A stretch of DNA of 8,265 bases from Polaromonas sp. (GCA_014376885.1 JACMQR010000249.1:1-8265), one strand, 5' to 3'; shown: positions 1 to 8,079, counted from the first letter of the stretch. The notes: generated from the letters alone by a model not told the origin. Program-made: numbers and translations.

Positions 1-6
1 CCGTCG

Positions 7-11
7 AAAGG
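7..11 (+). promoter_or_regulatory. Ribosome binding site of the transglutaminase/DUF2126 gene
   Basis: AAAGG lies 8 nt before the ATG at 20, a normal Shine-Dalgarno spacing. It supports 20 as the start. Only 19 bases precede the gene, so the promoter or upstream gene cannot be seen. Confidence 0.55.
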
Positions 12-19
12 CAACTCCC

Positions 20-3000
20 ATGGCCATCCGTGTTGCGCTGCACCACAAAACCAGCTACCACTACGATCGCCCGGTTACCCTGTCACCGCATGAGGTTCGC
101 CTGCGCCCGGCGCCGCATGCGCGTACCCCGATCCTGTCGTATTCGCTGACCGTCGCGCCTGAAAAGCATTTCATCAACTGGCAGCAGGACCCGTACGGCA
201 ACTACATCGGCCGGTTCGTGTTTCCCGAGAAATCAGAGAAACTGGAATTCACGGTGGACCTGGTGGCGGACATGACCGTGATCAATCCGTTTGATTTTTT
301 CGTCGAGAAATATGCCGAATATTTCCCCTTCAGCTACCCGGTGCAGCTGGCCGGCGAACTGAGCCCCTACTTGAAGTCAGAGCAGCCCGGGGCATTGCTG
401 CTTGAATGGGTGGCAGCGGCCCGGCGTGACATTCTCAAAAAAGGCCTGGCAACAAATGACTTCCTGGTGGCAGTCAACCAGCGCCTGCAGCGCGACATTG
501 CGTACCTGCTGCGCATGGAGCCCGGTGTGCAAACGCCCGAGGAAACGCTGCAAAAACGCTCGGGCTCGTGCCGCGACAGCGGCTGGCTGCTGGTGCATAT
601 CCTGCGCGAGATGGGCCTGGCTGCGCGCTTTGTGTCGGGTTACCTGATCCAGCTGCGGGCCGACCAGGCCGCGCTGGACGGACCCAGTGGAACCGAAGTG
701 GACTTCACCGACCTGCACGCATGGGCAGAGGTGTATGTGCCCGGTGCTGGTTGGATCGGGCTGGACCCCACCTCGGGCATGCTGGCCAGCGAAGGCCACA
801 TTCCGCTGGCCTGCACGGCCATGCCGTCCTCGGCAGCGCCGGTCACCGGCTTTACCGACCAGGCCGAGGTCACTTTCTCCCATCTGATGACCATCACCCG
901 CATCCATGAAGACCCGCGCGTCACCAAACCCTACAGGGAAGAGGACTGGCAAAAAATCAACCAGCTTGGCCAGCAGGTCGATGCCGACCTGAAGCGCCAG
1001 GACGTGCGCCTGACCCAGGGCGGCGAGCCGACGTTTGTGTCCATCGACGACATGGACGGCGCCGAATGGAACACCCTGGCGCACGGCGAGAAAAAGCGTG
1101 AACTGGCCGGCCAGCTGATGCACCGGCTGAAAAATCACTTTGCGCCCGGCGGCATGCTGCATTACGGCCAGGGAAAATGGTACCCCGGCGAGCCCCTGCC
1201 GCGCTGGGCGCTGAACATTTACTGGCGCATTGACGGCCAGCCGATGTGGCTGGACGCTGCGTTGTTCTCGCAAGAAGGCAATAACGACGGCTATGGCGCG
1301 CAGGAGGCCGAGCAATTCAGCGCCGAGCTGGTCAGGTCGCTGGGACTGCCGGCCGGCAGCCAGATGGCGGCCTATGAAGACGTGATGCAGCACGCCTTGC
1401 TGGAGCAGTCCCTGCCGCGCAACCTCGATCCGCTCCAGGCCGATTTGAAGGCGCCGGAGCAGCGCCAGCGCCTGGCGCGCCTGCTGGAAACCGGCCTGGG
1501 CGAGGTGGTGGGCTTTGTCCTGCCGCTCAAACCCCGGGAATTCGACCCGGGCGTCGCACTGGGCACCGCGTGGCGCACCTCCTCCTGGCCCATCAGGCGT
1601 GAGCATCTCTACCTGACCGAGGGCGACTCGCCGATGGGCTTGCGCCTGCCACTGGGCGCCCTGCCCTGGGTGCTGCCGGACGAGAAAGACGCCGAGTTCG
1701 ATCTCGATCCGTTTGCCCCGCAGACGGCGCTGGACGCCGGAGCCAAAGAAAAACGGCCGGCCTCCAAGGCGAAGGCCAAAACATCCGTAGTGGCCGATGA
1801 CAACCCAGAACCCCGGGACGTCATCCACACCGCGCTGTGCGTGCAGGTGCGGGATGGCCGGCTGCATGTCTTCATGCCGCCGGTCAAGCGCATCGAGGAC
1901 TACCTGGCGCTCGTCACAGCAGTCGAGAACACGGCAGCCAAGCTCAAGCTCAAGCTGTGGATCGAAGGCTACCCGCCGCCGCGCGACCCACGCATCAAGC
2001 TGCTCAGCGTCACGCCCGACCCGGGCGTCATCGAGGTGAACATCCACCCGGCGGCCAGCTGGAACGAGCTGGTCTACAACATGACCACGCTGTACGAAGA
2101 GGCGCGCTTGAGCCGCCTGGGGACCGAAAAGTTCATGGTCGACGGCCGTCACACCGGCACCGGCGGCGGCAACCACGCCACCCTGGGCGGCGCGACCGCC
2201 GAAGACAGCCCGATGCTGCGCCGCCCGGACCTGCTCAAAAGCCTGATCACCTACTGGCAAAACCACCCGGCGCTGTCGTACCTGTTTTCGGGCACCTTCA
2301 TCGGCCCGACCAGCCAGGCGCCGCGCGTCGACGAGGCGCGCGACGACAACCTGTACGAGCTGGCAATTGCCTTTCAGCAGATGGACCAGGTGCTGCCCAC
2401 CCTGCAGCCCGGCGACAAGCCCTGGATGGTCGACCGGCTGCTGCGCAATTTGCTGGTCGATCTGACAGGCAACACGCACCGCTCGGAATTTTCCATCGAC
2501 AAGCTGTACTCGCCTGACGGCCCGACCGGGCGCCTGGGGCTGGTTGAATTTCGCGCTTTTGAAATGCCGCCGCACGAGCGCATGAGCCTGCTGCAGATGC
2601 TGCTGCTGCGCGCGCTGGTGGCGCGCTTTTGGCGCCAGCCCTGCCAGTCGAAATTGGTTCACTGGGGCACCGCCCTGCATGACCGCTGGATGCTGCCGCA
2701 TTTCGTGGCGCAGGACATCCGCGACGTGGTCAAGGATTTGCGCGCCTCGGGCTATGCCTTCGAGGAGCACTGGTTCGAGCCGTTCATCGAGTTCCGCTTT
2801 CCCCGTTTCGGCACCGTCGTTTATGAAGGCGTGGAGCTGGAACTGCGCCAGGCCATCGAGCCGTGGAATGTACTGGGCGAGGAAATGAGCGCCGGCGGCA
2901 CGGCGCGCTATGTCGACTCGTCGGTCGAACGCATGCAGTTGCGGGTGCGCGGGCTGACAGGGGGGCGCCATGTGGTGGCCTGCAACGGCCGCATGCTGCC

Positions 3001-3343
3001 CCTGCACCCGACCGGCGTGCCGGGCGAGTTTGTGGCCGGCGTGCGCTTTCGCGCCTGGAGCCCGTGGTCGGCCCTGCACCCGACCATCCGGGTCCAGGCG
3101 CCGCTGACCTTCGACCTGGTGGACATCTGGAACGGGCGCGCCATTGGCGGCTGCACCTACCATGTGACGCATCCGGGCGGGCGCAGCGAAGAAAGCTCGC
3201 CGATCAATGCCAACGCAGCCGAAGCCCGGCGCTTTGCCCGCTTCTGGCCGCACGGGCACACGCCGGGACCGATGACCGTGCACAAGGAAGAGCTCAACCC
3301 CGGCTTTCCGATGACGCTCGATTTGCGCTGGCAGCCACGGTGA
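20..3343 (+). CDS. Transglutaminase-like / DUF2126 putative amidoligase fusion protein
   Basis: Predicted two-enzyme fusion of 1107 aa, close to the usual length of this family. Residues about 1-95 form the beta-rich domain that precedes bacterial transglutaminase-like cores ([20 protein letters not shown]). Residues about 150-260 are the papain-fold core with a complete triad: Cys184 in SGSCRDS, His233 in DLHAW and Asp249 in [12 protein letters not shown]2126, a putative amidoligase distantly related to glutamate-cysteine ligase/glutamine synthetase, runs from about residue 328 to the end: LTQGGEPTF (331-339), [16 protein letters not shown] (from 381), the glycine-rich [14 protein letters not shown] (from 711), and [12 protein letters not shown] with Glu843, Arg845 and Glu848. 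A Lys/Ala-rich linker sits near 572-598. The family prediction is ATP-dependent amide-bond formation; no substrate is known. There is no signal peptide, so a cytoplasmic location is likely. The start at 20 has a good ribosome site. The ligase role is inference from family, while the domain assignment is firm. Confidence 0.95.
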   Translation: MAIRVALHHKTSYHYDRPVTLSPHEVRLRPAPHARTPILSYSLTVAPEKHFINWQQDPYGNYIGRFVFPEKSEKLEFTVDLVADMTVINPFDFFVEKYAEYFPFSYPVQLAGELSPYLKSEQPGALLLEWVAAARRDILKKGLATNDFLVAVNQRLQRDIAYLLRMEPGVQTPEETLQKRSGSCRDSGWLLVHILREMGLAARFVSGYLIQLRADQAALDGPSGTEVDFTDLHAWAEVYVPGAGWIGLDPTSGMLASEGHIPLACTAMPSSAAPVTGFTDQAEVTFSHLMTITRIHEDPRVTKPYREEDWQKINQLGQQVDADLKRQDVRLTQGGEPTFVSIDDMDGAEWNTLAHGEKKRELAGQLMHRLKNHFAPGGMLHYGQGKWYPGEPLPRWALNIYWRIDGQPMWLDAALFSQEGNNDGYGAQEAEQFSAELVRSLGLPAGSQMAAYEDVMQHALLEQSLPRNLDPLQADLKAPEQRQRLARLLETGLGEVVGFVLPLKPREFDPGVALGTAWRTSSWPIRREHLYLTEGDSPMGLRLPLGALPWVLPDEKDAEFDLDPFAPQTALDAGAKEKRPASKAKAKTSVVADDNPEPRDVIHTALCVQVRDGRLHVFMPPVKRIEDYLALVTAVENTAAKLKLKLWIEGYPPPRDPRIKLLSVTPDPGVIEVNIHPAASWNELVYNMTTLYEEARLSRLGTEKFMVDGRHTGTGGGNHATLGGATAEDSPMLRRPDLLKSLITYWQNHPALSYLFSGTFIGPTSQAPRVDEARDDNLYELAIAFQQMDQVLPTLQPGDKPWMVDRLLRNLLVDLTGNTHRSEFSIDKLYSPDGPTGRLGLVEFRAFEMPPHERMSLLQMLLLRALVARFWRQPCQSKLVHWGTALHDRWMLPHFVAQDIRDVVKDLRASGYAFEEHWFEPFIEFRFPRFGTVVYEGVELELRQAIEPWNVLGEEMSAGGTARYVDSSVERMQLRVRGLTGGRHVVACNGRMLPLHPTGVPGEFVAGVRFRAWSPWSALHPTIRVQAPLTFDLVDIWNGRAIGGCTYHVTHPGGRSEESSPINANAAEARRFARFWPHGHTPGPMTVHKEELNPGFPMTLDLRWQPR

Positions 3344-3352
3344 CGCCCTTTT

Positions 3353-3392
3353 CGGACCTGCGCGTTCGCCTGAGCGCAAAGCATCCGGTCCG
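3353..3392 (+). promoter_or_regulatory. Bulged inverted repeat directly before the ATP-grasp gene start
   Basis: The spacer between the first two genes can fold as CGGACC (3353-3358) with GGTCCG (3387-3392), and inside it TGCGC (3359-3363) with GCGCA (3374-3378). This leaves a 10-nt loop and an 8-nt bulge (3379-3386) on the 3' side. The outer arm touches the ATG at 3393. No T-run follows, so it does not look like a terminator. There is no recognisable Shine-Dalgarno sequence in the spacer. A role in limiting or coupling translation is inference. Confidence 0.4.
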
Positions 3393-5954
3393 ATGCTGAA
3401 CCGACTCGCTGCCGGTTACCCGGCGTCGCCCGATGTCTTCGATGAAATGCTCGATGCCTCCCGGCAGCCGCGGGCGCACTGGCGCACCCTGCTCGACACC
3501 CTGGCCCGTGAAGCGCCGGACGCGATGGAAAAACGCGCCGAGTCGGTGCGCCGCCAGGTCCGGGAAAACGGCGCGACCTACAACGTCTATGCCGACGACA
3601 AAGGCACCCAGCGCGCCTGGGACCTGAACGCGCTGCCGATGATCCTGCCGCATGGCGAATGGGCGGGCATCGAGGCGGCGGTCGTCCAGCGCGCCACGCT
3701 GATGAACCGGCTGCTGGTCGATGTGTATGGCGAGCAAAAAATGCTGGCAGAAAAGCGCCTGCCAGCCGCGCTGGTCCATGGCCATGCCGGCTTTTTGCGG
3801 CCCTGCCACGGCCAGCAGCACCAGGACGGCATTGCCCTTCATTTCTACGCCGTCGACCTGGCCCGCGCGCCCAACGGGCACTGGTGGGCGGTGGCCGACC
3901 GGACCCAGGCCCCGTCGGGCGCCGGTTATGCACTGGAAAACCGGTCGGTCATTTCACGCACGTTTCCTGACCTGCTGCGCGAGTTGAAGGTGCGGCACCT
4001 GGCGGAGTTTTTCGACACCCTGCAGGGCAGCCTGGCCGGCTGGGGGCGCCAGTGCGCGGCGCGCGGCAACGGCGGGGCGCTGCTGCGGGACAGCGAAGCT
4101 CCGCTGATCGTGCTGCTCACCCCCGGACCGTACAACGAAACCTATTACGAGCAGGCCTGCCTGGCCCGTCACCTTGGCCTGCCGCTGGTCGAGGGCAGCG
4201 ACCTGACGGTGCGGGACGACATCGTCTGGCATAAAACCCTGTCCGGCCTGCAGCGGGTCCATGTGATCATGCGCCGGGTTGACGACGACTACTGCGACCC
4301 GCTTGAGCTGCGGACCGACTCTGCGCTGGGCGTGGCGGGCCTTACCGAGGCGGCGCGGCGCGGCAATGTCTTGATTGCCAACAGCCTGGGCTCGAACCTG
4401 CTGGAGTCCGGCGCGCTGCTTGGCTTTTTGCCCGACCTGTGCAAGCGGCTGCTCGGCGCGCCGCTGAAGATGCCGTCCGTGGCCACCTGGTGGTGCGGCG
4501 AGCCGGCAGCGCTGGAAGAAGTGGTCAGGCGGCTGGACCAGCTGGTCATCAAGCCGGCGTTTCCCCAGCTGCGGCTGTTTCCCGTGTTCGGCAAGGACTT
4601 GAAGGGCGAGGCCCGCGAGGCCTTCATCGCCCAGCTGCGCGCCAGTCCGAAAGACTATGTGGCCCAGGAACTGGTGCGGCTGTCCCAGGCGCCGGTCTGG
4701 AAGCCTGGCGAGGCCAGTGGATTGACGCCGGCCGCCGTCGGACTGCGCGTTTATGCCTGCGCCACGCCCCAGGGCTATGTGGTGATGCCGGGCGGGCTCA
4801 CGCGGGTGGCCACCGGGTCGGATTCACGCATCATCACCATGCAGCGCGGCGGCGGCAGCAAAGACACCTGGGTGCAGGCCAGCGCCCAGGCCGAGGTGCA
4901 CGGCCTTTTGAAGCGTACCGTCACCCGCCGGGACCTGGTGCGCGACGACACCCACCTGTCCAGCCGCGTGGCGGAAAATCTTTTCTGGTTCGGCCGCCAT
5001 GCCGAACGCTGCGACAACATCGCCCGACTGCTGCGCGTCACGCTGAATTTTTTGCTCAACGTCGGGCCGTCGCACCGGGGCGACGAATGGCCGACCGTGC
5101 TGGCGCTGTGCGCCTGGTTTCACCTGATCGAACCAAAAACCAAGGGCCAAAGCCAAAGCCCGGGCCTGTCATCGAATCGCAAGCTGCCCGACATCCAGAA
5201 CGACGCGCTCATCGAAGCCGCCTTGCTGCGGGCGGTCGCTTCGCCGGACGTTGCAGGACTGGCACGACAGCAGCAGCAGCTGTACGGCAGTGCCAGCCAG
5301 TTGCGCGAACGGTTTTCGGCGGACAACTGGCGCGCTTTGAACCAGCTCCCGCAAAGCGCGCCCGCCAGCGCCGCGCCACCGAGCCCGTCGGAAGCCATGG
5401 CGCTTCTTGACACGGCTGCCGAATTTCTGATGACCCTTTCCGGTTTTGCCCTCGACGGCATGACCCGTGACATGGGCTGGCGCTTCTTGTCCCTGGGCCG
5501 GCGCCTGGAGCGCGTGCAGTTCCAGGCGGTTGCCGTGCAGCACGCACTGCGGATGAGCGCCAATGGCAGCCTGGACTGGCTGCTCGAGCTGTCCGACTGC
5601 ACCATCACCTACCGAAGGCGCTACCGGGCGCAGCCGCAATGGCTGCCGATGCTGGACCTGCTGCTGCTGGACGAAAGCAACACCCGCTCGGTCCTGTTCC
5701 AGCTCCAGGGCGTTTTGCAGAGCTTGCGGAAAATCTCGCTGACCTACGGCCCGTGCGGTGGGGAGCTGCTGCTGGGGCGGCTGACGAGCGAGCTGGCCGC
5801 ACTGGCGCCGGACGCAGATTTTTACTGCGGCAATGCCCGCCTGATTGACCTGCTGCACCGCATCGACCTGGCCAGCGCAACCCTGTCAGAGCTGGTCAGC
5901 GTGCAGTTTTTCAGCTACACCGGCGCGCATCCCGCCAGGGTGGCGCCGGCATGA
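3393..5954 (+). CDS. Circularly permuted ATP-grasp ligase fused to alpha-E domain
   Basis: Fusion of 853 aa joining COG2308 and COG2307, which are separate genes in many bacteria. The N-terminal part (about 1-140) includes NGATYNVYADDKG from residue 59 and GFLRPCHG. The permuted ATP-grasp core follows, with VADRTQAPSGAGYALENR, GPYNETYYEQACLARHLGLP, the acidic VDDDYCDPLELR (Asp297-299), NSLGSNLLESGALLGFLP (from 330) and VAQELVRLSQAPVW. From about residue 522 an alpha-E helical domain begins (LSSRVAENLFWFGRHAERCD) and runs nearly to the C terminus, interrupted by a Gln/Ser/Pro-rich stretch near 585-670. Family knowledge predicts ATP-dependent peptide or amide ligation, with alpha-E as a partner domain of unknown role. 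The frame is open upstream, but no ATG, GTG or TTG occurs between the previous stop and 3393, so 3393 is the only reasonable start despite its weak ribosome site. It ends in a 4-bp overlap with the next gene, indicating translational coupling. The substrate is unknown. Confidence 0.94.
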   Translation: MLNRLAAGYPASPDVFDEMLDASRQPRAHWRTLLDTLAREAPDAMEKRAESVRRQVRENGATYNVYADDKGTQRAWDLNALPMILPHGEWAGIEAAVVQRATLMNRLLVDVYGEQKMLAEKRLPAALVHGHAGFLRPCHGQQHQDGIALHFYAVDLARAPNGHWWAVADRTQAPSGAGYALENRSVISRTFPDLLRELKVRHLAEFFDTLQGSLAGWGRQCAARGNGGALLRDSEAPLIVLLTPGPYNETYYEQACLARHLGLPLVEGSDLTVRDDIVWHKTLSGLQRVHVIMRRVDDDYCDPLELRTDSALGVAGLTEAARRGNVLIANSLGSNLLESGALLGFLPDLCKRLLGAPLKMPSVATWWCGEPAALEEVVRRLDQLVIKPAFPQLRLFPVFGKDLKGEAREAFIAQLRASPKDYVAQELVRLSQAPVWKPGEASGLTPAAVGLRVYACATPQGYVVMPGGLTRVATGSDSRIITMQRGGGSKDTWVQASAQAEVHGLLKRTVTRRDLVRDDTHLSSRVAENLFWFGRHAERCDNIARLLRVTLNFLLNVGPSHRGDEWPTVLALCAWFHLIEPKTKGQSQSPGLSSNRKLPDIQNDALIEAALLRAVASPDVAGLARQQQQLYGSASQLRERFSADNWRALNQLPQSAPASAAPPSPSEAMALLDTAAEFLMTLSGFALDGMTRDMGWRFLSLGRRLERVQFQAVAVQHALRMSANGSLDWLLELSDCTITYRRRYRAQPQWLPMLDLLLLDESNTRSVLFQLQGVLQSLRKISLTYGPCGGELLLGRLTSELAALAPDADFYCGNARLIDLLHRIDLASATLSELVSVQFFSYTGAHPARVAPA

Positions 5955-6883
5955 GCCATTTGCTGGCACCGGCCGCCCTGCGCGCCCGCTTTCATGTCGT
6001 GCATGAGACGCGCTACAGCTACCGCAGCCCGGTGACCTTGTCGCAGCAGTACCTGCACATGACGCCGCGGACCTTTTCGCACCAGCAGGTCGAGTCGCAC
6101 GGCGTCTGGCTCGATCCGCTCGAAAACAACGGCGGCGACAGCGTGGACTATTTTGGCAATGCCACCAGAAAAATCACCATCACAACGCCCCACCGGCGGC
6201 TCACGGTGCGTGCCGAATCCACCGTCGCCTTGCGCCAGAGGCACGACCTGGCCGGCATCCTGGGATCGCCGCCATGGGAAAACCTGCGCGACAGCGTGCA
6301 GCACGGTACCCAGGCCGCCCTGCTCGATGCCTGCCGCTATTTGTATGCGTCGCCGCATGTCGGATGCAGCCACGACCTGGCGCAGTATGCCCGCACCAGC
6401 TGCACCCGGGGCCGGCCGCAGCTGGAGGCGGCGCTGCACCTGGCGCAGCGCATCTTCGATGAGTTTGAGTTCGACGACACGGCCACCGAAATCTCCACGC
6501 CGCTCGAACAGGTCCTCAAAGGCCGCCGGGGTGTCTGCCAAGATTTCGCCCAGCTGATGATCGGCTGCCTGCGCAGCATCGGCATGCCGGCGCGCTATGT
6601 CAGCGGCTACATTTTGACGCACCCGCCGGCCGGGCAGGCGCGCCTGATCGGTGCGGACGCCTCGCATGCCTGGGTGTCGGTGTTTTGTCCAGCGCTGGGC
6701 TGGGTCGATTTCGATCCGACCAACCGCTGCCTGGTGCAGCACGACCACATCACCCTGGGCTGGGGCCGCGACTTCAGCGATGTCACGCCCCTGCGCGGCG
6801 TGGTGCTGGGCGGCGGAAAGCAGCAGCTCGATGTGCGGGTCACGGTCACGCCCCTGGCGCTTGACAGTCCGGCGCTGCGCTAG
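5951..6883 (+). CDS. Transglutaminase-like (papain-fold) protein, stand-alone copy 1
   Basis: Protein of 310 aa, the usual length for stand-alone members. An N-terminal beta domain (about residues 10-95, FHVVHETRYSYRSPVTLSQQ) precedes a transglutaminase core (about 155-265). The triad is complete: Cys196 in RGVCQDFA, His239 in ASHAW and Asp255 in GWVDFDPTN. The RYVSGYI motif follows the catalytic helix, as usual. Most bacterial relatives are thought to be peptidases or amidases rather than cross-linking enzymes; no substrate can be read from the sequence. The start at 5951 overlaps the preceding stop as ATGA, with AGGG at 5937-5940 as a possible ribosome site 10 nt upstream. This overlap makes co-translation with the ATP-grasp/alpha-E gene very likely, so it probably acts on that enzyme's product or substrate. 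No signal peptide is visible. Confidence 0.93.
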   Translation: MSHLLAPAALRARFHVVHETRYSYRSPVTLSQQYLHMTPRTFSHQQVESHGVWLDPLENNGGDSVDYFGNATRKITITTPHRRLTVRAESTVALRQRHDLAGILGSPPWENLRDSVQHGTQAALLDACRYLYASPHVGCSHDLAQYARTSCTRGRPQLEAALHLAQRIFDEFEFDDTATEISTPLEQVLKGRRGVCQDFAQLMIGCLRSIGMPARYVSGYILTHPPAGQARLIGADASHAWVSVFCPALGWVDFDPTNRCLVQHDHITLGWGRDFSDVTPLRGVVLGGGKQQLDVRVTVTPLALDSPALR

Positions 6884-6918
6884 CTGTTCGTTGGCCGGCT
6901 GCAGCCCGGTCTTGTTTC

Positions 6919-6934
6919 CCGGCCCGCCGGCCGG
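6919..6934. repeat. Short perfect GC hairpin in the spacer between the two transglutaminase genes
   Basis: CCGGCC (6919-6924) pairs with GGCCGG (6929-6934) around a CGCC loop. It lies 36 nt after the stop of the upstream gene. No T-tract follows, so a Rho-independent terminator is not supported. It may be an RNA-stability or processing element, or chance in GC-rich DNA. The rest of this 119-bp spacer contains an AGGAGG (6936-6941) with no start codon at a usable distance and the mini-ORF described in the findings. Confidence 0.35.
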
Positions 6935-6986
6935 TAGGAGGCTTCCCACACCGGGCCCTGATGGAGGCCGATGGCGTCGCCGCGCC

Positions 6987-6992
6987 AAAAGG
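6987..6992 (+). promoter_or_regulatory. Probable ribosome binding site for the second stand-alone transglutaminase gene
   Basis: AAAAGG precedes the ATG at 7003 by 10 nt. The first gene of the cluster has a similar AAAGGCA context. The alternative GTG at 7030 has no comparable purine run upstream, so this site favours 7003. Confidence 0.45.
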
Positions 6993-7002
6993 CAGATCCT
7001 GA

Positions 7003-7914
7003 ATGGTCGTCAACCCGCTGCGCCCTACCGTGTCTGCCATTTTCGACATCACCCACACCACCCACTACCGCTATGCCCGGGAGGTGATGTTCGGCGAGCA
7101 TCTGGTGCAGTTCCGCCCGCGCGACAGCCACGACCTGCGGGTGCTGGCGACCGACCTGCGTGTCAAACCGGCGCCAGTAGACATCCGCATGTTCCAGGAT
7201 GCCTATTCCAACTCGATGGCAATGATTCAGCCGCACAGCCCGGCCACCGAGCTTGAGGTGACTTGCACGGCGTCGGTGGAGCACACCGGCACGCGGGCGG
7301 TCAACTTTCCGATGAGTTCGCGGGCACAGCGATTTCCGCTGGCCTATACGCCCGAGGAGCGGCGGGTGCTGGCCCATTACCTGGCGCCGTTCTATGACGA
7401 TCCGGCAGGCTTGCTGAACCGCTGGGCAAACCAGTTCATCCGGCCTGGCGAGGCGACCGGCACGCGTGAACTGCTGGTGGAGATGACGCAGGCCATCCGC
7501 GACACCATGCGCTACCAGGTCCGCCTGGATCCCGGGGTGCAAACGCCCTACGACACGCTGCGCCTGAAAAGCGGCGCCTGCCGCGACTTTGCCACCTTGA
7601 TGATCGAGGCAGTGCGCCGGCTGGGCTATGCGGCGCGGTTCGTGTCGGGCTACCTGTACACCGCGTGGCTGGACACCGAAGACCAGCGCAGCCATGGCAA
7701 CGGCTCCACCCATGCGTGGCTGCAGGTCTATCTGCCCGATGCCGGCTGGATTCCGTTTGACCCGACCAACAACCTGATTGGCGGCACCGACCTGATCAGC
7801 GTTGGCGTGGCCCGGCATGCCAGCCTGGCCATACCGGTCAGTGGCTCGTGGCACGGCTCGCCCGGGAATTTTCTGGGCATGGACGTCACCGTTCAGGTGC
7901 GCAAGCGGGTGTAG
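7003..7914 (+). CDS. Transglutaminase-like (papain-fold) protein, stand-alone copy 2
   Basis: Protein of 303 aa with the same layout as the preceding gene: a beta-rich N-terminal domain (FDITHTTHYRYAREV, about residues 13-95), then a core (about 155-260). The triad is complete: Cys193 in SGACRDFA, His237 in STHAW and Asp253 in GWIPFDPTN. Around the active site it resembles the N-terminal domain of the first gene in places (DPGVQTPYDTL versus [11 protein letters not shown]) more than its direct neighbour. It is predicted to be a cytoplasmic peptidase/amidase-type enzyme of unknown substrate. The start at 7003 has a plausible AAAAGG site; GTG at 7030 would give a protein beginning MSAIFDITH, which matches the usual domain edge equally well, so the first nine residues are uncertain. 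The 119-bp gap before it means it may be read through from upstream or have its own signal; no convincing promoter was seen. Confidence 0.92.
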   Translation: MVVNPLRPTVSAIFDITHTTHYRYAREVMFGEHLVQFRPRDSHDLRVLATDLRVKPAPVDIRMFQDAYSNSMAMIQPHSPATELEVTCTASVEHTGTRAVNFPMSSRAQRFPLAYTPEERRVLAHYLAPFYDDPAGLLNRWANQFIRPGEATGTRELLVEMTQAIRDTMRYQVRLDPGVQTPYDTLRLKSGACRDFATLMIEAVRRLGYAARFVSGYLYTAWLDTEDQRSHGNGSTHAWLQVYLPDAGWIPFDPTNNLIGGTDLISVGVARHASLAIPVSGSWHGSPGNFLGMDVTVQVRKRV

Positions 7915-7956
7915 GCAGCGCTTGAACCGGGCGCTGCCGCCAGCGCTTCGTCCTAC
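7911..7956. repeat. Overlapping inverted repeats after the last cluster gene, REP-like
   Basis: Two mutually exclusive perfect stems share one arm. GGCAGCGC (7914-7921) pairs with GCGCTGCC (7931-7938) over a 9-nt loop, and GCGCTG (7931-7936) pairs with CAGCGC (7941-7946) over a CCGC loop. GTAGG (7911-7915) and CCTAC (7952-7956) frame the whole block as outer complementary ends. Read on the - strand, the block starts GTAGG followed by a GC hairpin, a layout typical of REP palindromes. No T-tract directly follows the stems; an A/T-rich patch (AAAATAATTT, 7957-7966) comes later. It could be a Rho-independent-like terminator or RNA-stabilising element instead. Copies elsewhere in the genome cannot be checked here. 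Confidence 0.45.
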
Positions 7957-8079
7957 AAAATAATTTCTGGCCTGCCGATGCCCCGACCCGTGCAGAAACA
8001 ATCAAATGAATGGCCAGCAGGACGAGTTCAAAAACTTTTCCCATCCCCCTGGCCCGCTGCACTGCAGGAAAGCACCGAG
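7957..8079 (+). other. Non-coding leader upstream of the fifth gene
   Basis: This stretch loses the strong G/C third-position bias of the genes and includes the most A/T-rich patch nearby (AAAATAATTT at 7957-7966). It probably holds the promoter of the downstream gene, but no -35/-10 pair with correct spacing could be assigned. AGGAA at 8066-8070 is a good ribosome site, 9 nt before the ATG at 8080. A 25-codon mini-ORF from 8006 ends in TGA at 8081-8083, overlapping that ATG. Confidence 0.4.

Noticed and set aside
2608..2630. Terminator-like GCGCGC-TGGTG-GCGCGC stem followed by TTTT
   Set aside because: It lies inside the DUF2126 coding region and encodes a segment (LRALVARFW) that fits the conserved protein. 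The T-run is only four bases, so the match is probably chance in GC-rich sequence.
377..3379. A 1000-codon open frame on the - strand, opposite the transglutaminase/DUF2126 gene
   Set aside because: It is codon-aligned with the + gene, so its stops would need TTA, CTA or TCA codons in that gene, and these are rare in GC-rich coding DNA. The translation is His/Gln/Arg/Ala-rich with no recognisable domain, while the + strand protein has clear conserved motifs.
5136..5162. Short tandem CCAAAG/GCCAAA-type repeat in the ATP-grasp/alpha-E gene
   Set aside because: Only about two imperfect units are present, within a low-complexity coding stretch (KGQSQSPG); too short to call a repeat element.
5915..6988. 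A 357-codon - strand frame, and a 373-codon one at 6880-8001, opposite the two transglutaminase genes
   Set aside because: They are the same kind of antisense shadow. Their translations are Arg/Gln/His-rich with no family resemblance, and both run across intergenic DNA without a change in character.
7922..7966. Possible sigma-70 promoter with TTGAAC (7922-7927) and TACAAA (7954-7959)
   Set aside because: The spacing is 26 nt, far from the usual 16-18, and the first hexamer falls in the loop of the inverted repeat.
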